Positions 1 through 11,027 of a DNA stretch of 64,000 bases are shown here, piece by piece. This DNA is from Physella acuta (taxonomy: Eukaryota; Mollusca; Gastropoda; Physidae). The stretch covers positions 148,501 to 212,500 of the forward strand of contig NW_026731954.1 in assembly GCF_028476545.1 (NCBI RefSeq), given 5' to 3'. The position numbers were made by a program, and so were the translations under genes. A model generated the notes under the pieces. The model had not been told where the DNA came from. It saw nothing but the letters and a program-made list of their open reading frames with translations, and did not search any database. Numbering within the stretch: the first letter of the stretch is position 1; the number at the start of each line of letters is the position of its first letter.

Positions 1-1186
1 ATGTCCAGCAACACATTATTAGTGGAATAATATAATTAGCATGGACTGTTAAAGTGTAATATGTCCTATTTTAATTACTGCCTTTTGTTTATTTTATGGA
101 TAAATTGGGGTATTATAGTCGTTTACATAGTTGAATCAGGCGTATCCGCCGGCGTCCCGGCAGGGTGCGATTTGTCGAACCGGGCTAGAGTAAGCACTAT
201 GCGTTTATGTTTGCATTTGAGTTGTTTATGTTATGTGTGTTGCATTTGCATTTGCGTTTGCGTTAGAGTTTGTGTTTGCGTTTTCGTTGTGTTTTTTGCG
301 TTTGCATTTGTTTTTTTGTTTGGATTATGTTTGTATTTGCGTTTTCTTTTATGTTTGTGTTTGCGCTTTCTTTTGTGTTTGTGTTTTTTTGTGTTTGTGT
401 TTGCACGTTGCGCTTGTGTTTTCGTTTGTGTTTTTTGCGTTTGCATTTGTGTTTGCATTGCTTTTGTGTTTCCAAGTTCGTACATTTAAAAAGATTCAAC
501 GTGGCGGAGCACTAATGTGCAGCTAGTTTGTAAAATAAGCGGACTCGTAGTCAGTCATCACTATAGATTTTACTTGTATCGCCATTGTCTTATTAAAAGT
601 AATGGAGTAGTAGCTGTTTATATAACGACTTAAATTTTTAGATCGCGGGCAAAGTTTACTTTCTTTTGCATACATAAAAAATCGAACGTGAAGAAAATAT
701 TAAATACACACAAATAGCTAAAACATATTAAACAGATCAATGACATATAATATTTTCGCTTATATGCCTAGAAAATTGATTCATTTTAGTAAAGTTGGGT
801 CGAATAAAACTAATCAAATGTTTTTGTTGTTGTTTAAAGGGATTGTTAAGTTAGAGAATGTGGGAAAGGCTATTTCTGAGCGCAGACCTCCGGGAAAGCG
901 TAAATTGAAAAAAAAATGCGTTTGTGTTTGAAAGAAAGGGGATCAATCAATTTTCGAAGCAAACCCTTCCGAGGATTTCTCATTAACTCCCCCAAAGGTT
1001 TATGGCGATCGAAAGAAATATGTAGTAAAGCATAAAGAACATAATTTCAGTTCTATATATAGATAGATGCAAATACTCTTATGGCTTTTAATTTACAGAT
1101 GTATGTTCTTTATGTTGCGCTGATATCCGTATTCAAAAATAGTAATTTCAAGCTCTTGTTATCATTTTAACAATCTTTAGTATTAC
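1..1186. other. Non-coding left edge
   Basis: No gene is visible before the last in-window exon of the left paralogue (1187-1459). It should be intron of that gene. It holds the TTTGYG-type array at 198-482 and, at about 945-1005, a short stretch resembling the repeat unit arrayed at 49510-50060 (shared words such as AACTCCCCCAAAG and ATGGCGATCG). Confidence 0.5.
198..482 (+). repeat. TTTGYG-type hexamer array
   Basis: A T/G-rich array of degenerate six-base units such as TTTGCG, TTTGTG and TTTATG. It opens frames of Phe/Val/Cys/Leu on one strand and Lys/Gln/Thr on the other, none of which has the composition of a real protein. A similar array lies at 7690-8020 and a short one at 9497-9555. 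Confidence 0.8.
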
Positions 1187-1459
1187 CTTCGCAGTCTCCA
1201 GTTGTTACATTTTTCACCAGGCCTACTTGACATTCACAATCAAAACTCCCAGGTGTGTTCTCGCATACTTGATAATTTCGTGGACAAGCTTCAATGAGGG
1301 GATCAGCACACTCGTCAATGTCAGTTACACAGGTGCTTGACGTCCATCCATTCTTACAGGTGCACAAGCCGTTAAAGTTGTCGCAAAACGCAGTGTTCTC
1401 TACTACACAGCTACAGCTTTGTGAACATGTTTCTGTGCCATATTTCATTGAAGGACATT
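1187..1459 (-). CDS. Paralogue exon 4: two EGF-like modules
   Basis: 273 nt, phase 1 to 1, acceptor AAACAG, donor GTAATA. The first module (CSQSCSCVVENTAFCDN onward) is a multi-Cys EGF/laminin-like type; the second starts DIDECAD, the calcium-binding EGF signature, with PGSFDCEC. Same length and Cys spacing as exon 40820-41092 of the large gene. Confidence 0.88.
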
Positions 1460-4400
1460 CTGTTTGAAATAAAACAAATCAGTAACTGACAGCTAATTCA
1501 TATTTTTATTATTATAATTGTATGAGGTGTTTCACAATTAAATATTGTTGTTACGTTTTGTCAATTCTAAAATTGTACCCAAACATCTGATTTTCATTTT
1601 TAAAATTGTGTGACTAACAATCGTACATTTGTGAAAATCTATATATACTATACTATATTTTACTGTTTGTTTATTTACTTTATATCAATATTTATTTTTA
1701 ACATCGTACTATTAGGATTAGCCTATACTTTCGTTCTTTAAAATTATACTAATAATCACAATACTCGGACGTATCAATGTACATTCTGGTATTAGGAAAA
1801 TAAATTTTGAACATATTTGAGCTATCTAATCAGCAACCTGTTCTGGATGTTTTAACTTTTATTTCATTTTCACACTCTACCAGGAGGATAAGGGGTCATC
1901 CATTTATGACGTCCACAAAAACCACGAACCCTCCAGTCCACACAAGTCAACAAAAGGCGCTTTTTTCGGACCTGCCCCCCCCCCCCCCCGCCATCACCGT
2001 GCGGACGTCATAAATGGATGAACTATAATGCTGCAAGGTAATATGTTTGCTTGCAGGAAAAAGATATACTTGTATTCGCTAAATAGCTTAATTTGGCTGA
2101 ATTCAGAATATATGTAATATATCTGAAATCAATTGTTATCTTTTTTTTATTTCGTAAATTTAAAAAAATGGTGCATTACTTTATCTTATTATTTAAAGCA
2201 AAACTTTTCTCAAGGACAAAATTTACTACTAATTAAGCTTATAAATGTTATATATTTTAGTTTCCCTTGAGTCCAATATTCGGCCAAGAAACCTGGTCTT
2301 TGATTCACGTTGTCGGAAGAAAATGTTATAAAAAGTTTATTAGATGTGGAACGAACAGAAAGCTCAGTCAGCTCAGTAGGTGTGTAGTACCTGCATAGCT
2401 GCCGTACAATAGTTGTCCCTGTATTTGTTCCATAGTAAATAAGAACGTAGTCTGGACATGATGTTCCATAGCCATCGAAATCTACAGCTTTGAACCTGTT
2501 TAAAACAACGCGTGTTGAGCTCCCTAATACTTTTAAGTGAATGTTTATATCGTGGTCTCGGTCGCAAACCGTCTAACTCCGAAAATGTAAATTTAACAGG
2601 GGAGACAAAAAACTGATTATTTCATTGTTGATCGCTCTAATAATTTTTTTAGCGCAATTTCCATTCTGGAGAATTGCGTTTATTAACCCGTCATTTCTGG
2701 ATGTATGAATGTATGAATGGATGGATGGATGGATGGATGTGTGTCCGCAGCTTTAAGTCGTATCTCCTCCTCAACGAAGCAATATCGATGACTAGTTCCA
2801 AAAGCAATTATGTTAAGCAAGTTACGAGGATGAAAATAGGCTATAAAAATTACGGGTTTCTTTCATGGATTTCCTGGAAAAGCCAAAAAACCTCGAAAAA
2901 AAGCAGTTTTTGGCCCATATCTCGGCAACCAGACCACTTAGCGACTTGAAACATTTACCAATCGATTTCTGCCATAATTTAGAACAATATTGCCGAAGAA
3001 AGTTTTCAAAAATATCCTTTCGTTCGGTCACAAAAAATTTTTTGAATTAATTAAAATTTGGACCGAATTAGTAGGCATTTTTTCCAACCACACCACACGC
3101 GTCATCACGTTCAATAGCGGCACCATCACGTTCTATGGCTTCGTCATCACGTTCAGTAGCTAGGCGCGCAGTGATTTTTAGTCATGTAACTCTATTGTAA
3201 ATAAAACATGTAAAATACTGAAACTTTTTTTTAATAAAAAACGTTTTAATAACTAACCAATGGTTTTACTAACCCTGCTCTTGATTTACGCTACGACAGA
3301 GCTATTTTTAGATAACATAAGGAAATTGCGCTAAAATTGTCACTAGACTTTTTAATTAACTTGTTTTAAATGTTATGTGTGATGAAACTCTCTCCCGACT
3401 ATACTGTAGCGCAGGGGTTCCCAACCCAGTGCCCGCGGGCGCCATGGCGCCCGCTGAACGATTCGTATGTGCCCGCCTCTCACTATTCGACAGATACAGA
3501 TTTTTTGTCATAAACATTATTTTAAAATATGATTTATTTTTATTCATTTGATACAGTTTTAATTTTTTTTGACTGCCTAGGTTTATTAAATATGTTCGAT
3601 ACTTGTCCCAACTTGTCTAGCGGCGAGCCAGACAGCACTATTTACGCTAGCCTGGAACGGCTAGTGCCATTTGAATCATTTTTCAGTTCGACATATTTAT
3701 GCGAATCATTGTTTTCAAAAAATGACCTTAATAAAATCAAGATATAGATCTCGACTTACCGATGAGCATCTTTCTGATTGTCTGCTAACAGGGTTATCGT
3801 CATACGCTCCTAATTATGAAGCTCTGGCCAATGAAATGCAATGCCAAAGATCACATTGACTTTATTATATTTTTTAATTAAATGTTTTCTTTGTATTTAT
3901 GTGTTTTGTTTACTTTCTTTACGTTTTGTAAATACATTTCTCTGTGTGTATGCAATTTGAAAAACATGCCAAATAATTTTATTATTTTGAAACATTTTTG
4001 TTTAATATTTATTAATACATTATGACTATAAGAAAATAAATTATGGGAAAATGACAAATTATGGAAGGAGTTTGGCGATTTAAAATAGTTGATGCCCGCC
4101 ACCCTACCGATATTTTAGAATGTGCTCTAGAACTCTAGAGTAAAAAAAAGGTTGGGAACCCCAGCTGTAGCGTTTTAAAATGAGTTTTCTTAATATTTAC
4201 AAAATCATAGCAGGTTTAAAAGATTGTCGGTTTTGATCGGTCTAAAACTCACTCTGCCAAACCGTCTATCTGTGCGCGCGCAGACTTGTCCGTTTTGAAC
4301 CTAGAATTGTTTAATTTATTCTTTAAATAAAAGTCACACGAAGAACATAAAAATGGCAAAATATTTTTTAAATCAGGCAAATCATCATCAAAATGTGTAT

Positions 4401-7400
4401 TTATTTAGGTGCTCATATATGACAGATTTTATCTTTTATCTGCTCTTGTACAACTGGCAGGGGCTGCAGATGAGATAACAAGGTTGCGACCCTAGTTTTA
4501 CAACTGCCAGCTATCTACTAATTGACTTTGATGTAGATAGTAGCATCAGGGTTGTACTGTAGTGTACGAATATCTGTCGCATTGAATTCTTGATAGGTCT
4601 GACTGGTCTGTTGAAATAGGGTGGTGTCTTGTATAGTAAGACTGGTGTGTTGAGAGAGGCTGGTCTGTTGAGAGAGGCTGGTCTATTGTATGATAAGACT
4701 AAGCTTTTGAGAGCGGCTGGACCCTTGTATGGTAAGACTGGTCTTTTTGAGAGGCTAGTCTGTTATAAGAGGCTGGTCTGTTATGAGAGGCTGGTCTATT
4801 GTATGTTACGACTGGTCTGTTGAGAGATGCTGTTCTCTTATAGGGTAAGACTGATTTGTTGAGAAACGTTGGTATCTTGTATGGTAAGACTGGTCAGTTG
4901 AGAGATGCTGGTCTCTAGTATGTAAGATTTGTTAGCTGAGAGAGGCTGGTATGTTGAGAGATGCTGGTGTCTTGTATGGTAAGATTGGTCGGTTGAGAGA
5001 GGCTGGTCTGATGAGAGATGCTGATGTCTGTTATGGTAAGATTTTTCAGTTGAGAGAGGATGGTCTGTTTACAGAGGCTGGTGTGTTGAGAGATGCTGGA
5101 CTGTTGTATGGTAATAATGGTCTGTTGAATGGTAATAATGATCTATTGAAAGAGGCTGGTCGGTTGTGTGGTAATAAGGGTCTGTTGAATGGTAATAATG
5201 TCTGTTGAGAAAGACTCGTCTGTTGAGAGAGGCTGGTCTTTTGAGAGATGTAAGTTAGGCTGGAATATTTTTGTGATAAAATAATTTCAAGTTTGATCTG
5301 AAATCTAAACATGTAGTATTCATCACTGTAGCAAGCTAGTTGCTAAGCTCATTTTTAATGTGTTAACGATTGAAGCATGCTTATTATTTATTGAACTGAA
5401 TGGCCATCTCAAAATTTGGCCACTAATGTCGTAATTAATCATAAAAACATTTACTAAAGACAACTAACCGTGTCGTTTAACTTGTATGCCAAACGCTTTG
5501 TGACCTACCATAAAAAACATTTCTTTGCACATAACTAAACCCTCAGTCTATACTAGTAGTGAATTAAAAATTTATTGCACAAGCTTGTGGAAATATAATT
5601 TGAATAATATTGTTTTAATTGATATCTAGATTCAGATTCTAGAATGAAGATTGTGTTAGCCTAATAAAAATGTAAACAAATCAGTTTGGTTCTCGAAAAT
5701 CTGACTTGAAATAGGCTATATTTAACAAATACTCGTGGTTTATTATTCTTTAAAATGATAAAATGTAATAGAATAGCTGAACACAATTAATTAAATATCC
5801 TTACCTATAAATACTGTGACTGACGTGGTGTAAAATCATGTAATTTCGGCGTGCGACTGCGTTTCCGATCAAAAGTGTACTGACAAATATATCGATATTA
5901 GTTTTGCGCCGAGATTTTTAGCGCTAGAAATATTAGGCGGTTTGTTCAAATGATTATATCTCGATAATCGTACTACAGATTTCTATAATAATTTCAGGCA
6001 TTATTGGAAATCATACTAGCTTTTGATTTATGTAAAACAAAAGAAGAAAACTGAATTTTTTTTTAAGATAGACGGTTGTTTGTGACCGAGACCATCGATA
6101 TAGTAAAGGTTGGGATGAGCTTCCAATTCAATATAGCAATAGAAATGGTAAGTAGGCCTACATGTATGATAAACTTTTAATGCAGCTTTATTAAAACACG
6201 ACAAACAATTGTTACTCGATGAAAGGTATGTTATTATCAGATTATTAATGCTTGAGGGAAAACGTACATCAACACAATAAGGCTCAAAACGTTAAAGACA
6301 TATATTTAAACGCATATATTTAAACGTTTATTTTTATTTTCACCAGTAAAACGGTGCTTGATTTAGTATGCTCTAGTGAACACTTACATGTAGCCACAAT
6401 TGCAAATCTGTGTTTCTCCGACTCAGGAGAGAGTAAATCGTCGATATATATCAAAATTTATTTCATAACTATCTTTACAATATTTCATTTGCTATAGTTT
6501 AACTAGTTTGCAATTTTCAGTTGTGTGATTTCTCAAAATTGCTGATTTTGTAAAATGTAAAACCAAATTTTATACTGCTAACTTCAACATTTCGACGTTA
6601 ACCTTAAAGTGAAAAACTATTTAAAATTGTCATTTACTTCAATAATTACCACTTTATTGGAAAGCTTTCTTTCAAAGTGAAACACTTTAACACTCATTAC
6701 CTTAGAAAACGAAGTGTTTTTGTTGAAGGTGATGACTTTTCAAAATGCAATGTGATAAGAAATGTTATTTTATGAAAGTGGCTTGTATTAAAAAATGGCA
6801 CGTTGATTATTAACTTACATTATTAGGTACACAAATGATAAATTACTCGTAAGGCTATTTTAGAGAGAGAAAAAAGACAGAACACTGTATTGCTATTTTG
6901 ATGCAGCGGATGTCGCCTATTTGTAAAAACTTACTTTCAAGGCGGACGGAAAATTCAGTGACATAAATACTGGGCACCTCCTAAAGGAGTTGGCTTATTA
7001 CTTTCTCATATATACGAAGTACAGTGAAAGTATTGTAATCGTGCAAAAAATAAAATCGAGATTTTTACAAATCTCGACATTTTACATCTCACTGATACGG
7101 AAAAACATAATTTTGCAATCTTGTCCGTATGTCTGTGTGTCTGTCTGTAAGTCTGTCTGTCTGTCTGTGTGTGTGTGTAAACACGATAACTTGAGTACCG
7201 TTACAGCTAGGTTGATGAAATTTCATATATAAGTATTTTATCAAAATCGTAGATCCGTATCAACTTTTGAGCGATTTCCGATAACCGGAAGCGGTACTTT
7301 TCCTACTTTGAAATTTTCAAAAGCCTATAACTTGAGTACTATTTCAGATAGATAAACGAAATTTCACATGTAAGTAAAAGATCTAATTCTCTACCTTCTG

Positions 7401-8828
7401 TTAAAGTTTGAGTCTTTTTCGTGAACGGAAGTAGTAATTTACGCTACTTCCGATTTCTCAAAAAACTAATGTAAATTTTTAAAGTACTAATAATATTGCG
7501 CACTATTATGCACTTTTTTTATTTAGCGTTCACTTGGTGTGCAATTCTTTTGTCTACGAGATTTTATTCTATTTTTAAAACTTTAAGTATTTAAAATGGA
7601 TTAAAAATCATGTCTATAGCCCGAGTTCCATCCCCTGTTATTTTATATAAAAATATTCGAGAAAGTTTAGGGGAGATCACTCCCGGTTTATTTTACGTTT
7701 ACGTTTTCTTTAATGTTTGCGTTTATATTTGTGTTAAAGTTCATGTTTGCGGTTATGTTCGTGTTTATGTTTCAGGTTGCATTTGCGTTTATGTTTGCGT
7801 TTGCATTTACGTTTATATTTGTCCTTATGTTTGTGTTTTCATTAATGTTTGCGATTGAGTTCATGTTTCTGTTTGCGTGTTTATGTATGTTTCCTTTTAT
7901 GTTTGCTTTTGCGTTTATGATTAAGTTTGGGTTTGTTTTGTGTTTATGTTTCCATTTAAGTTTCCATTTAAGTTTCCATTTGCGTTTCTGTTTATGTTAC
8001 ATTTATGTTTGCGTTTTTTATTATTTTTTCTCAAACACCCATATTTATATATAGTAGGGGCGGAACTACAATGCCGCCAGACCCCGAAATGTGGGGGCGC
8101 CTAGGCCGTTTAGGGGCCCACAGCCGACCATAATTAATTCTTTTTTTTTAAGTTAAAAAAAATTTTCTTGCGTTTTGTCTTGATGTTTATTTTGTAAAAA
8201 GAATACTGTAGCTGCGGTTGGATTATCTTTATTCTATAGACACCATCCCGAGTCCTCTTTCTCCTACAATCAAACGCAAGCTGTTGTCGGCAAAATTCTT
8301 TTGACAATAAGTCCATTTCGCGAGAGGCCGCTAGATATTAAGACGACTTTTACGTCTTTATAACCCAAAAATATGATTTGAATTTTCCCCTTCCCTGAGC
8401 GTTCCACAATAGGTTTTTCGGAAAAGCAGTTGAGACCATCCCCACTTCAGTAAAATTTTGGAAGTTTTTGAGTATTAATGGACCAAACATTTTTTTTAGA
8501 TGTGTAGTTGAGCGCCCCGAGATCCCCAGTGGCTATCTAATTACCAGGGGTCCGCTAATTGGGTGACCTGCACAGGGGGATAGGTGTACTACTTGAATCA
8601 TCAGTCTCGCTGCATTTGGGGCCTCTGCCGGTGGCCTCGTCCCCTTTTGACACCAAGGCCGTTGCCGTGGGATGTTTCTTTTACCATCAGCGTAAACCGG
8701 GCCGTGTTTGTGGTAGTGTGTACAAACTAGCGCCCAAACAACTAAGCCTTGATAGTGGTTTTGAAAAAACAATAGATCTAATACAGTACAGTAGTGAAGC
8801 TCTACACACGCTGTTGCATTAAAATATA

Positions 8829-8910
<82 letters not shown>

Positions 8911-11027
8911 TATATATAGCCTACATTAGTTGTAGTGTGAAAGATAGGCAAACCACTTCAAAGACCCCTTTTTTGAATAGTCAAATATGTGTGCTCTTAA
9001 GCCCCTTTTAATAGATTTGCACTGAACAAATCAAAAACCAATTACTTCTCTTAATTATTTCTTTGTTTAAAATAATTAATAAAGAATGACATAGTACAAA
9101 AAGTAATAAACTAATAATTTAAATAGTTCCGCCACTGATATATAGACCATTAATCGAAAATGTTATATATTCCCAAACCCTAGGCCTTTAACATATAAGT
9201 TTATCTCAAATGCGAGTGCAGGGTCTGGCGGGTAAGGCTAGTTATTAATAAAGTTTTAATAAAGATATCTAGTGATCATAGATTATACTTTGATCATCGA
9301 TTACCAGTATTATCCTCCTTACGTATCATTAAATTTACGCTATTAGGTCACATATACAACAAAGAAGACAAAATGAAAAACAATAATGTCATTGCTTTAG
9401 TGATCAGTAATCGGTAACATGATGTTGATTACTGCTTGCTAAATGTAAAAAAAAATAACATTAACCTATCAACCCAATTTTTATTGAATTTTTTCAATGT
9501 GTGTATTTGTGTGTGTATTTGTGTGTATTTGTGTTTGTGTTTGTGTATGTATTTGCAACATGATAACGCATTTATGACTTTCTGCAGTAATGTATTATTT
9601 ATGGCATTTTTTTTTTGGCTCATGTTTGGTAATATGATGTACTGTACTATAACAGCAGTAGATATTTTATTCATTTTTTTAACTTCAATGAGGAATATTT
9701 GTGTGTAGAATTGTAAGGATTTAAAGAAATATTTACTGTCACGTTGCTACAAAACCTACAAACACAGTGCTTACAACCATTCACCACTGTTACAATAGTC
9801 TCAGAAGTGGCGCTATTAAATATGTATACATTTAAGTAAGAAAATAAGACAATTTCACCTGAGCCTAATGATCTCGTTGGCCTGTGCTGTGATTGTCCAG
9901 TTACATCTGGCATTGTTGGGGTAACTGCTGGGGTAGTTTGGTGACACAATCGCTCCACTGGGGCCTTCACGGGTACCGCCGCAATCTAAATGTTTTAAAA
10001 CACTGTTGAATCTGTTTTTTATATTGACAATTTAAAAGATTTTATAGTTGAATTAAAAACTTAAAATAACTTTTATATATGAAATTACGAAATCGCACAA
10101 AATTACGTATAGCTATCTAAGATATATTTTTGTATAAAAAACATGAGGAATGTATTATTCTATCTTATGTTAGATCCAATGGTATGTTAATTTTTTACTT
10201 TCTCGTATTACAGAGTACAGATGGAGTATTGTAATCGTGCACAAAATCATATGAAATTTTGAGTTTTCACCGTTTTACACCTCAGTACTTCATCGTTTAC
10301 GGAGTATTGGGGACTTATTTAATCGGGCGAAAATTCTTAATCCAGTTTTATAAAAATGTAGGCGTTCTACGCGTAAATAAGTCGGAAGAACTGGGCTTTG
10401 CAATTATGTCCGTGTGTATTTATGTATAAGTGTATGTCTGTGAACACGATTACTTGAGTATCCATACAGCTAGATTGATGAAATTTCAAATAAAAGTATT
10501 ATATCAAATTTGTAGTTCTGTATCAACTTGTTGGCGATCTCCAGTAAATGGAAATGGAACTTATTCTACTTTTGGTTTTTCAAAAGCCTATAACTTGAGT
10601 ACTGTTTCAGAAAAAGAACGAAATTTCAGATATAAGTAAAAGATCTAATTCCCTGACTACTATCAAATTTTGAGTAATTACTGTTGACCGGAAGTAGTAC
10701 TTTATGCTATTTTTGATTTCTCAAAATCGCATATGAATTTATAAAGTACTAATATTCCGCACTATTATACACATATTAATTGATTAATTGGCGTTTACTT
10801 GGTGCGCAGTTATTTTTTCTACGAGAATCTATTATATTTTGAAAAAGTTTAAGTAGCTTAAAAATTGATTAAAAATCATGTCTATAGCCCGCTATATTCT
10901 ATATGTCTATTATTCCCGCTTTTTTAGTGTTGCTCTACAGTTTACCTGTGAATAGCACTTGTGATTTTCCATGAGTAAAAGCCACTGCCACCAAATAAAG
11001 TGTAAACGACACGTTGACTAACTGCAT
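1187..11027 (-). CDS. CUB-EGF secreted protein, tandem paralogue (5' part; runs off the left edge)
   Basis: Four coding exons on the minus strand: 11027-10946 (signal peptide), 9985-9859 (first half of a CUB domain), 2495-2266 (second half) and 1459-1187 (two EGF-like modules). Exons 2, 3 and 4 are 127, 230 and 273 nt, exactly as in the neighbouring large gene that starts at 45334; phases are also the same (1, 2, 1, 1), and the residues are clearly similar, for example SPNYPSSYPNNA in CUB and DIDECA in the EGF. I infer a tandem duplication. The rest of the gene should lie left of the window. The CUB exon ends in GG where the paralogue has a GT donor, so it is either spliced at a cryptic donor at 2229 or impaired. 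The third intron, about 7.4 kb, is full of mobile DNA. The product is expected to be extracellular. Confidence 0.78.
1893..2022. mobile_element. Short terminal-inverted-repeat element (MITE-like)
   Basis: About 130 bp with inverted ends: GTCATCCATTTATGACGTCC at the left and its complement (GGACGTCATAAATGGATGA) at the right. The middle includes a C tract. No clear target duplication was found, so the family is not assigned. Confidence 0.6.
2266..2495 (-). CDS. Paralogue exon 3: second half of CUB domain, usual donor lost
   Basis: Starts after acceptor AACAG and reads FKAVDFDGYGTSCPDYVLIY through to FLAEYWTQ, matching the paralogous exon 42480-42709 residue for residue in layout. At the homologous exon end (2266) the next two bases on the minus strand are GG, not GT. 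Reading on gives about 18 further codons to a stop at 2212-2210. A candidate substitute donor GTAGTA at 2229 keeps phase 1 and would add 12 residues. Either form is possible from sequence alone. Confidence 0.75.
3412..4164 (+). mobile_element. hAT element with 8-bp target duplication
   Basis: The ends are CAGGGGTTCCCAACC and GGTTGGGAACCCCAG, an inverted pair beginning CAG as usual in hAT elements. They are flanked by a perfect 8-bp duplication CTGTAGCG (3404-3411 and 4165-4172). The 753-bp body contains the remains of a transposase C-terminus. It is an internally reduced copy, unable to move by itself. Confidence 0.88.
3590..3859 (+). pseudogene. hAT transposase C-terminal fragment
   Basis: Two overlapping frames carry the hAT dimerisation region. 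The first reads LVPFESFFSSTYLCESLFSK to about 3720; the second continues with IKSRYRSRLTDEHLSDCLL and ends ALANEMQCQRSH at 3859. The frame changes around 3720 in a run of A bases, so this is a dead fragment. The motif order (YLCESLFSK, RSRLTDEHL, EMQC) is that of Charlie/ZBED-type hAT transposases. The catalytic part is absent. Confidence 0.78.
4629..5250 (+). repeat. Degenerate minisatellite
   Basis: Degenerate tandem units built from two alternating phrases, GTTGAGAGAGGCTGGTCT and GTATGGTAAGACTGGTCT (roughly 15-30 bp). It opens spurious frames on both strands. It lies in the third intron of the left paralogue. Confidence 0.85.
6996..7618 (+). repeat. Dispersed repeat, copy 1
   Basis: Starts near CTTTCTCATATATACGAAGT and ends ATTAAAAATCATGTCTATAG. 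A second diverged copy at 10196-10892 begins CTTTCTCGTATTACAGAGT and ends with the same phrase. Shared internal words include GTATTGTAATCGTGCA, AACTTGAGTAC and GCCTATAACTTGAGTACT. No inverted ends or target duplication found and no plausible protein. Family unknown. Confidence 0.75.
7690..8020 (+). repeat. TTTGYG-type hexamer array, second locus
   Basis: Same kind of degenerate T-rich hexamers as at 198-482 (TTTGCG, TTTATG, TTTCCA). The frames it opens are Phe/Val/Cys-rich and not credible proteins. Confidence 0.75.
8055..9137 (-). mobile_element. hAT-type element with internal (TA)n, copy 1
   Basis: The ends are TAGGGGCGGAACTACA and TAGTTCCGCCACTG, flanked by the 8-bp repeat ATATATAG (8047-8054 and 9138-9145). 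Relative to the copies at 46253 and 54641 it is in reverse orientation and slightly longer. It shares the sub-terminal GCCGCCAGACCCCG and GGGCCCACAGCCGACCATAA and the (TA)n tract at 8823-8918. Part of the interior (about 8510-8820) is not seen in the other copies. No transposase found. Confidence 0.8.
8823..8918. repeat. (TA)n tract inside the hAT-type element
   Basis: About 90 bp of near-perfect TA repeat. All related copies in this window carry a TA tract in their interior. Confidence 0.9.
9859..9985 (-). CDS. Paralogue exon 2: first half of CUB domain
   Basis: 127 nt after acceptor TTTAG and before donor GTGAAA, phase 1 to 2. It reads CGGTREGPSGAIVSPNYP and continues to a WTI motif, typical of the CUB N-terminal half (Cys-Gly-Gly, SPNYP, C-x-W-x-I). 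Almost the same sequence is found in the exon at 44692-44818. Confidence 0.85.
10196..10892 (+). repeat. Dispersed repeat, copy 2
   Basis: Diverged copy of 6996-7618, lying immediately upstream of the signal-peptide donor of the left paralogue, within its first exons' intron. It shares CTTTCTCGTATTACAGAGTA-type start, the GTCCGTGTG...GTCTGTGAACACGAT region and the ATTAAAAATCATGTCTATAG end. Confidence 0.72.
10946..11027 (-). CDS. Paralogue exon 1: start codon and signal peptide
   Basis: The exon encodes 27 residues and one base, beginning MQLVNVSFTLYLVAVAF, a hydrophobic secretion signal. It ends CACAG|GTAAAC (phase 1). The first exon of the large neighbour likewise begins MQ, carries a signal peptide and ends in phase 1. 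Confidence 0.75.

Larger units (their letters stand above)
2547..6110. mobile_element. Candidate 3.5-kb element bounded by inverted ends
   Basis: The left end (TGGTCTCGGTCGCAAACCG at about 2550) and the right end (CGGTTGTTTGTGACCGAGACC at about 6072-6093) are inverted copies with a small indel, about 35 bp long including a flanking TATATCG. Between them lie a nested hAT element (3412-4164), a minisatellite (4629-5250) and otherwise unrecognised AT-rich DNA. No transposase was seen apart from the nested hAT fragment. The ends may also be two separate short repeats. Confidence 0.4.

Noticed and set aside
198-482. Telomere-like repeat
   Set aside because: The units are TTTGYG and irregular; molluscan telomeres are TTAGGG.
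8533-8822. Opposed 79- and 87-codon frames
   Set aside because: They lie inside a hAT-type element and match no family I know.
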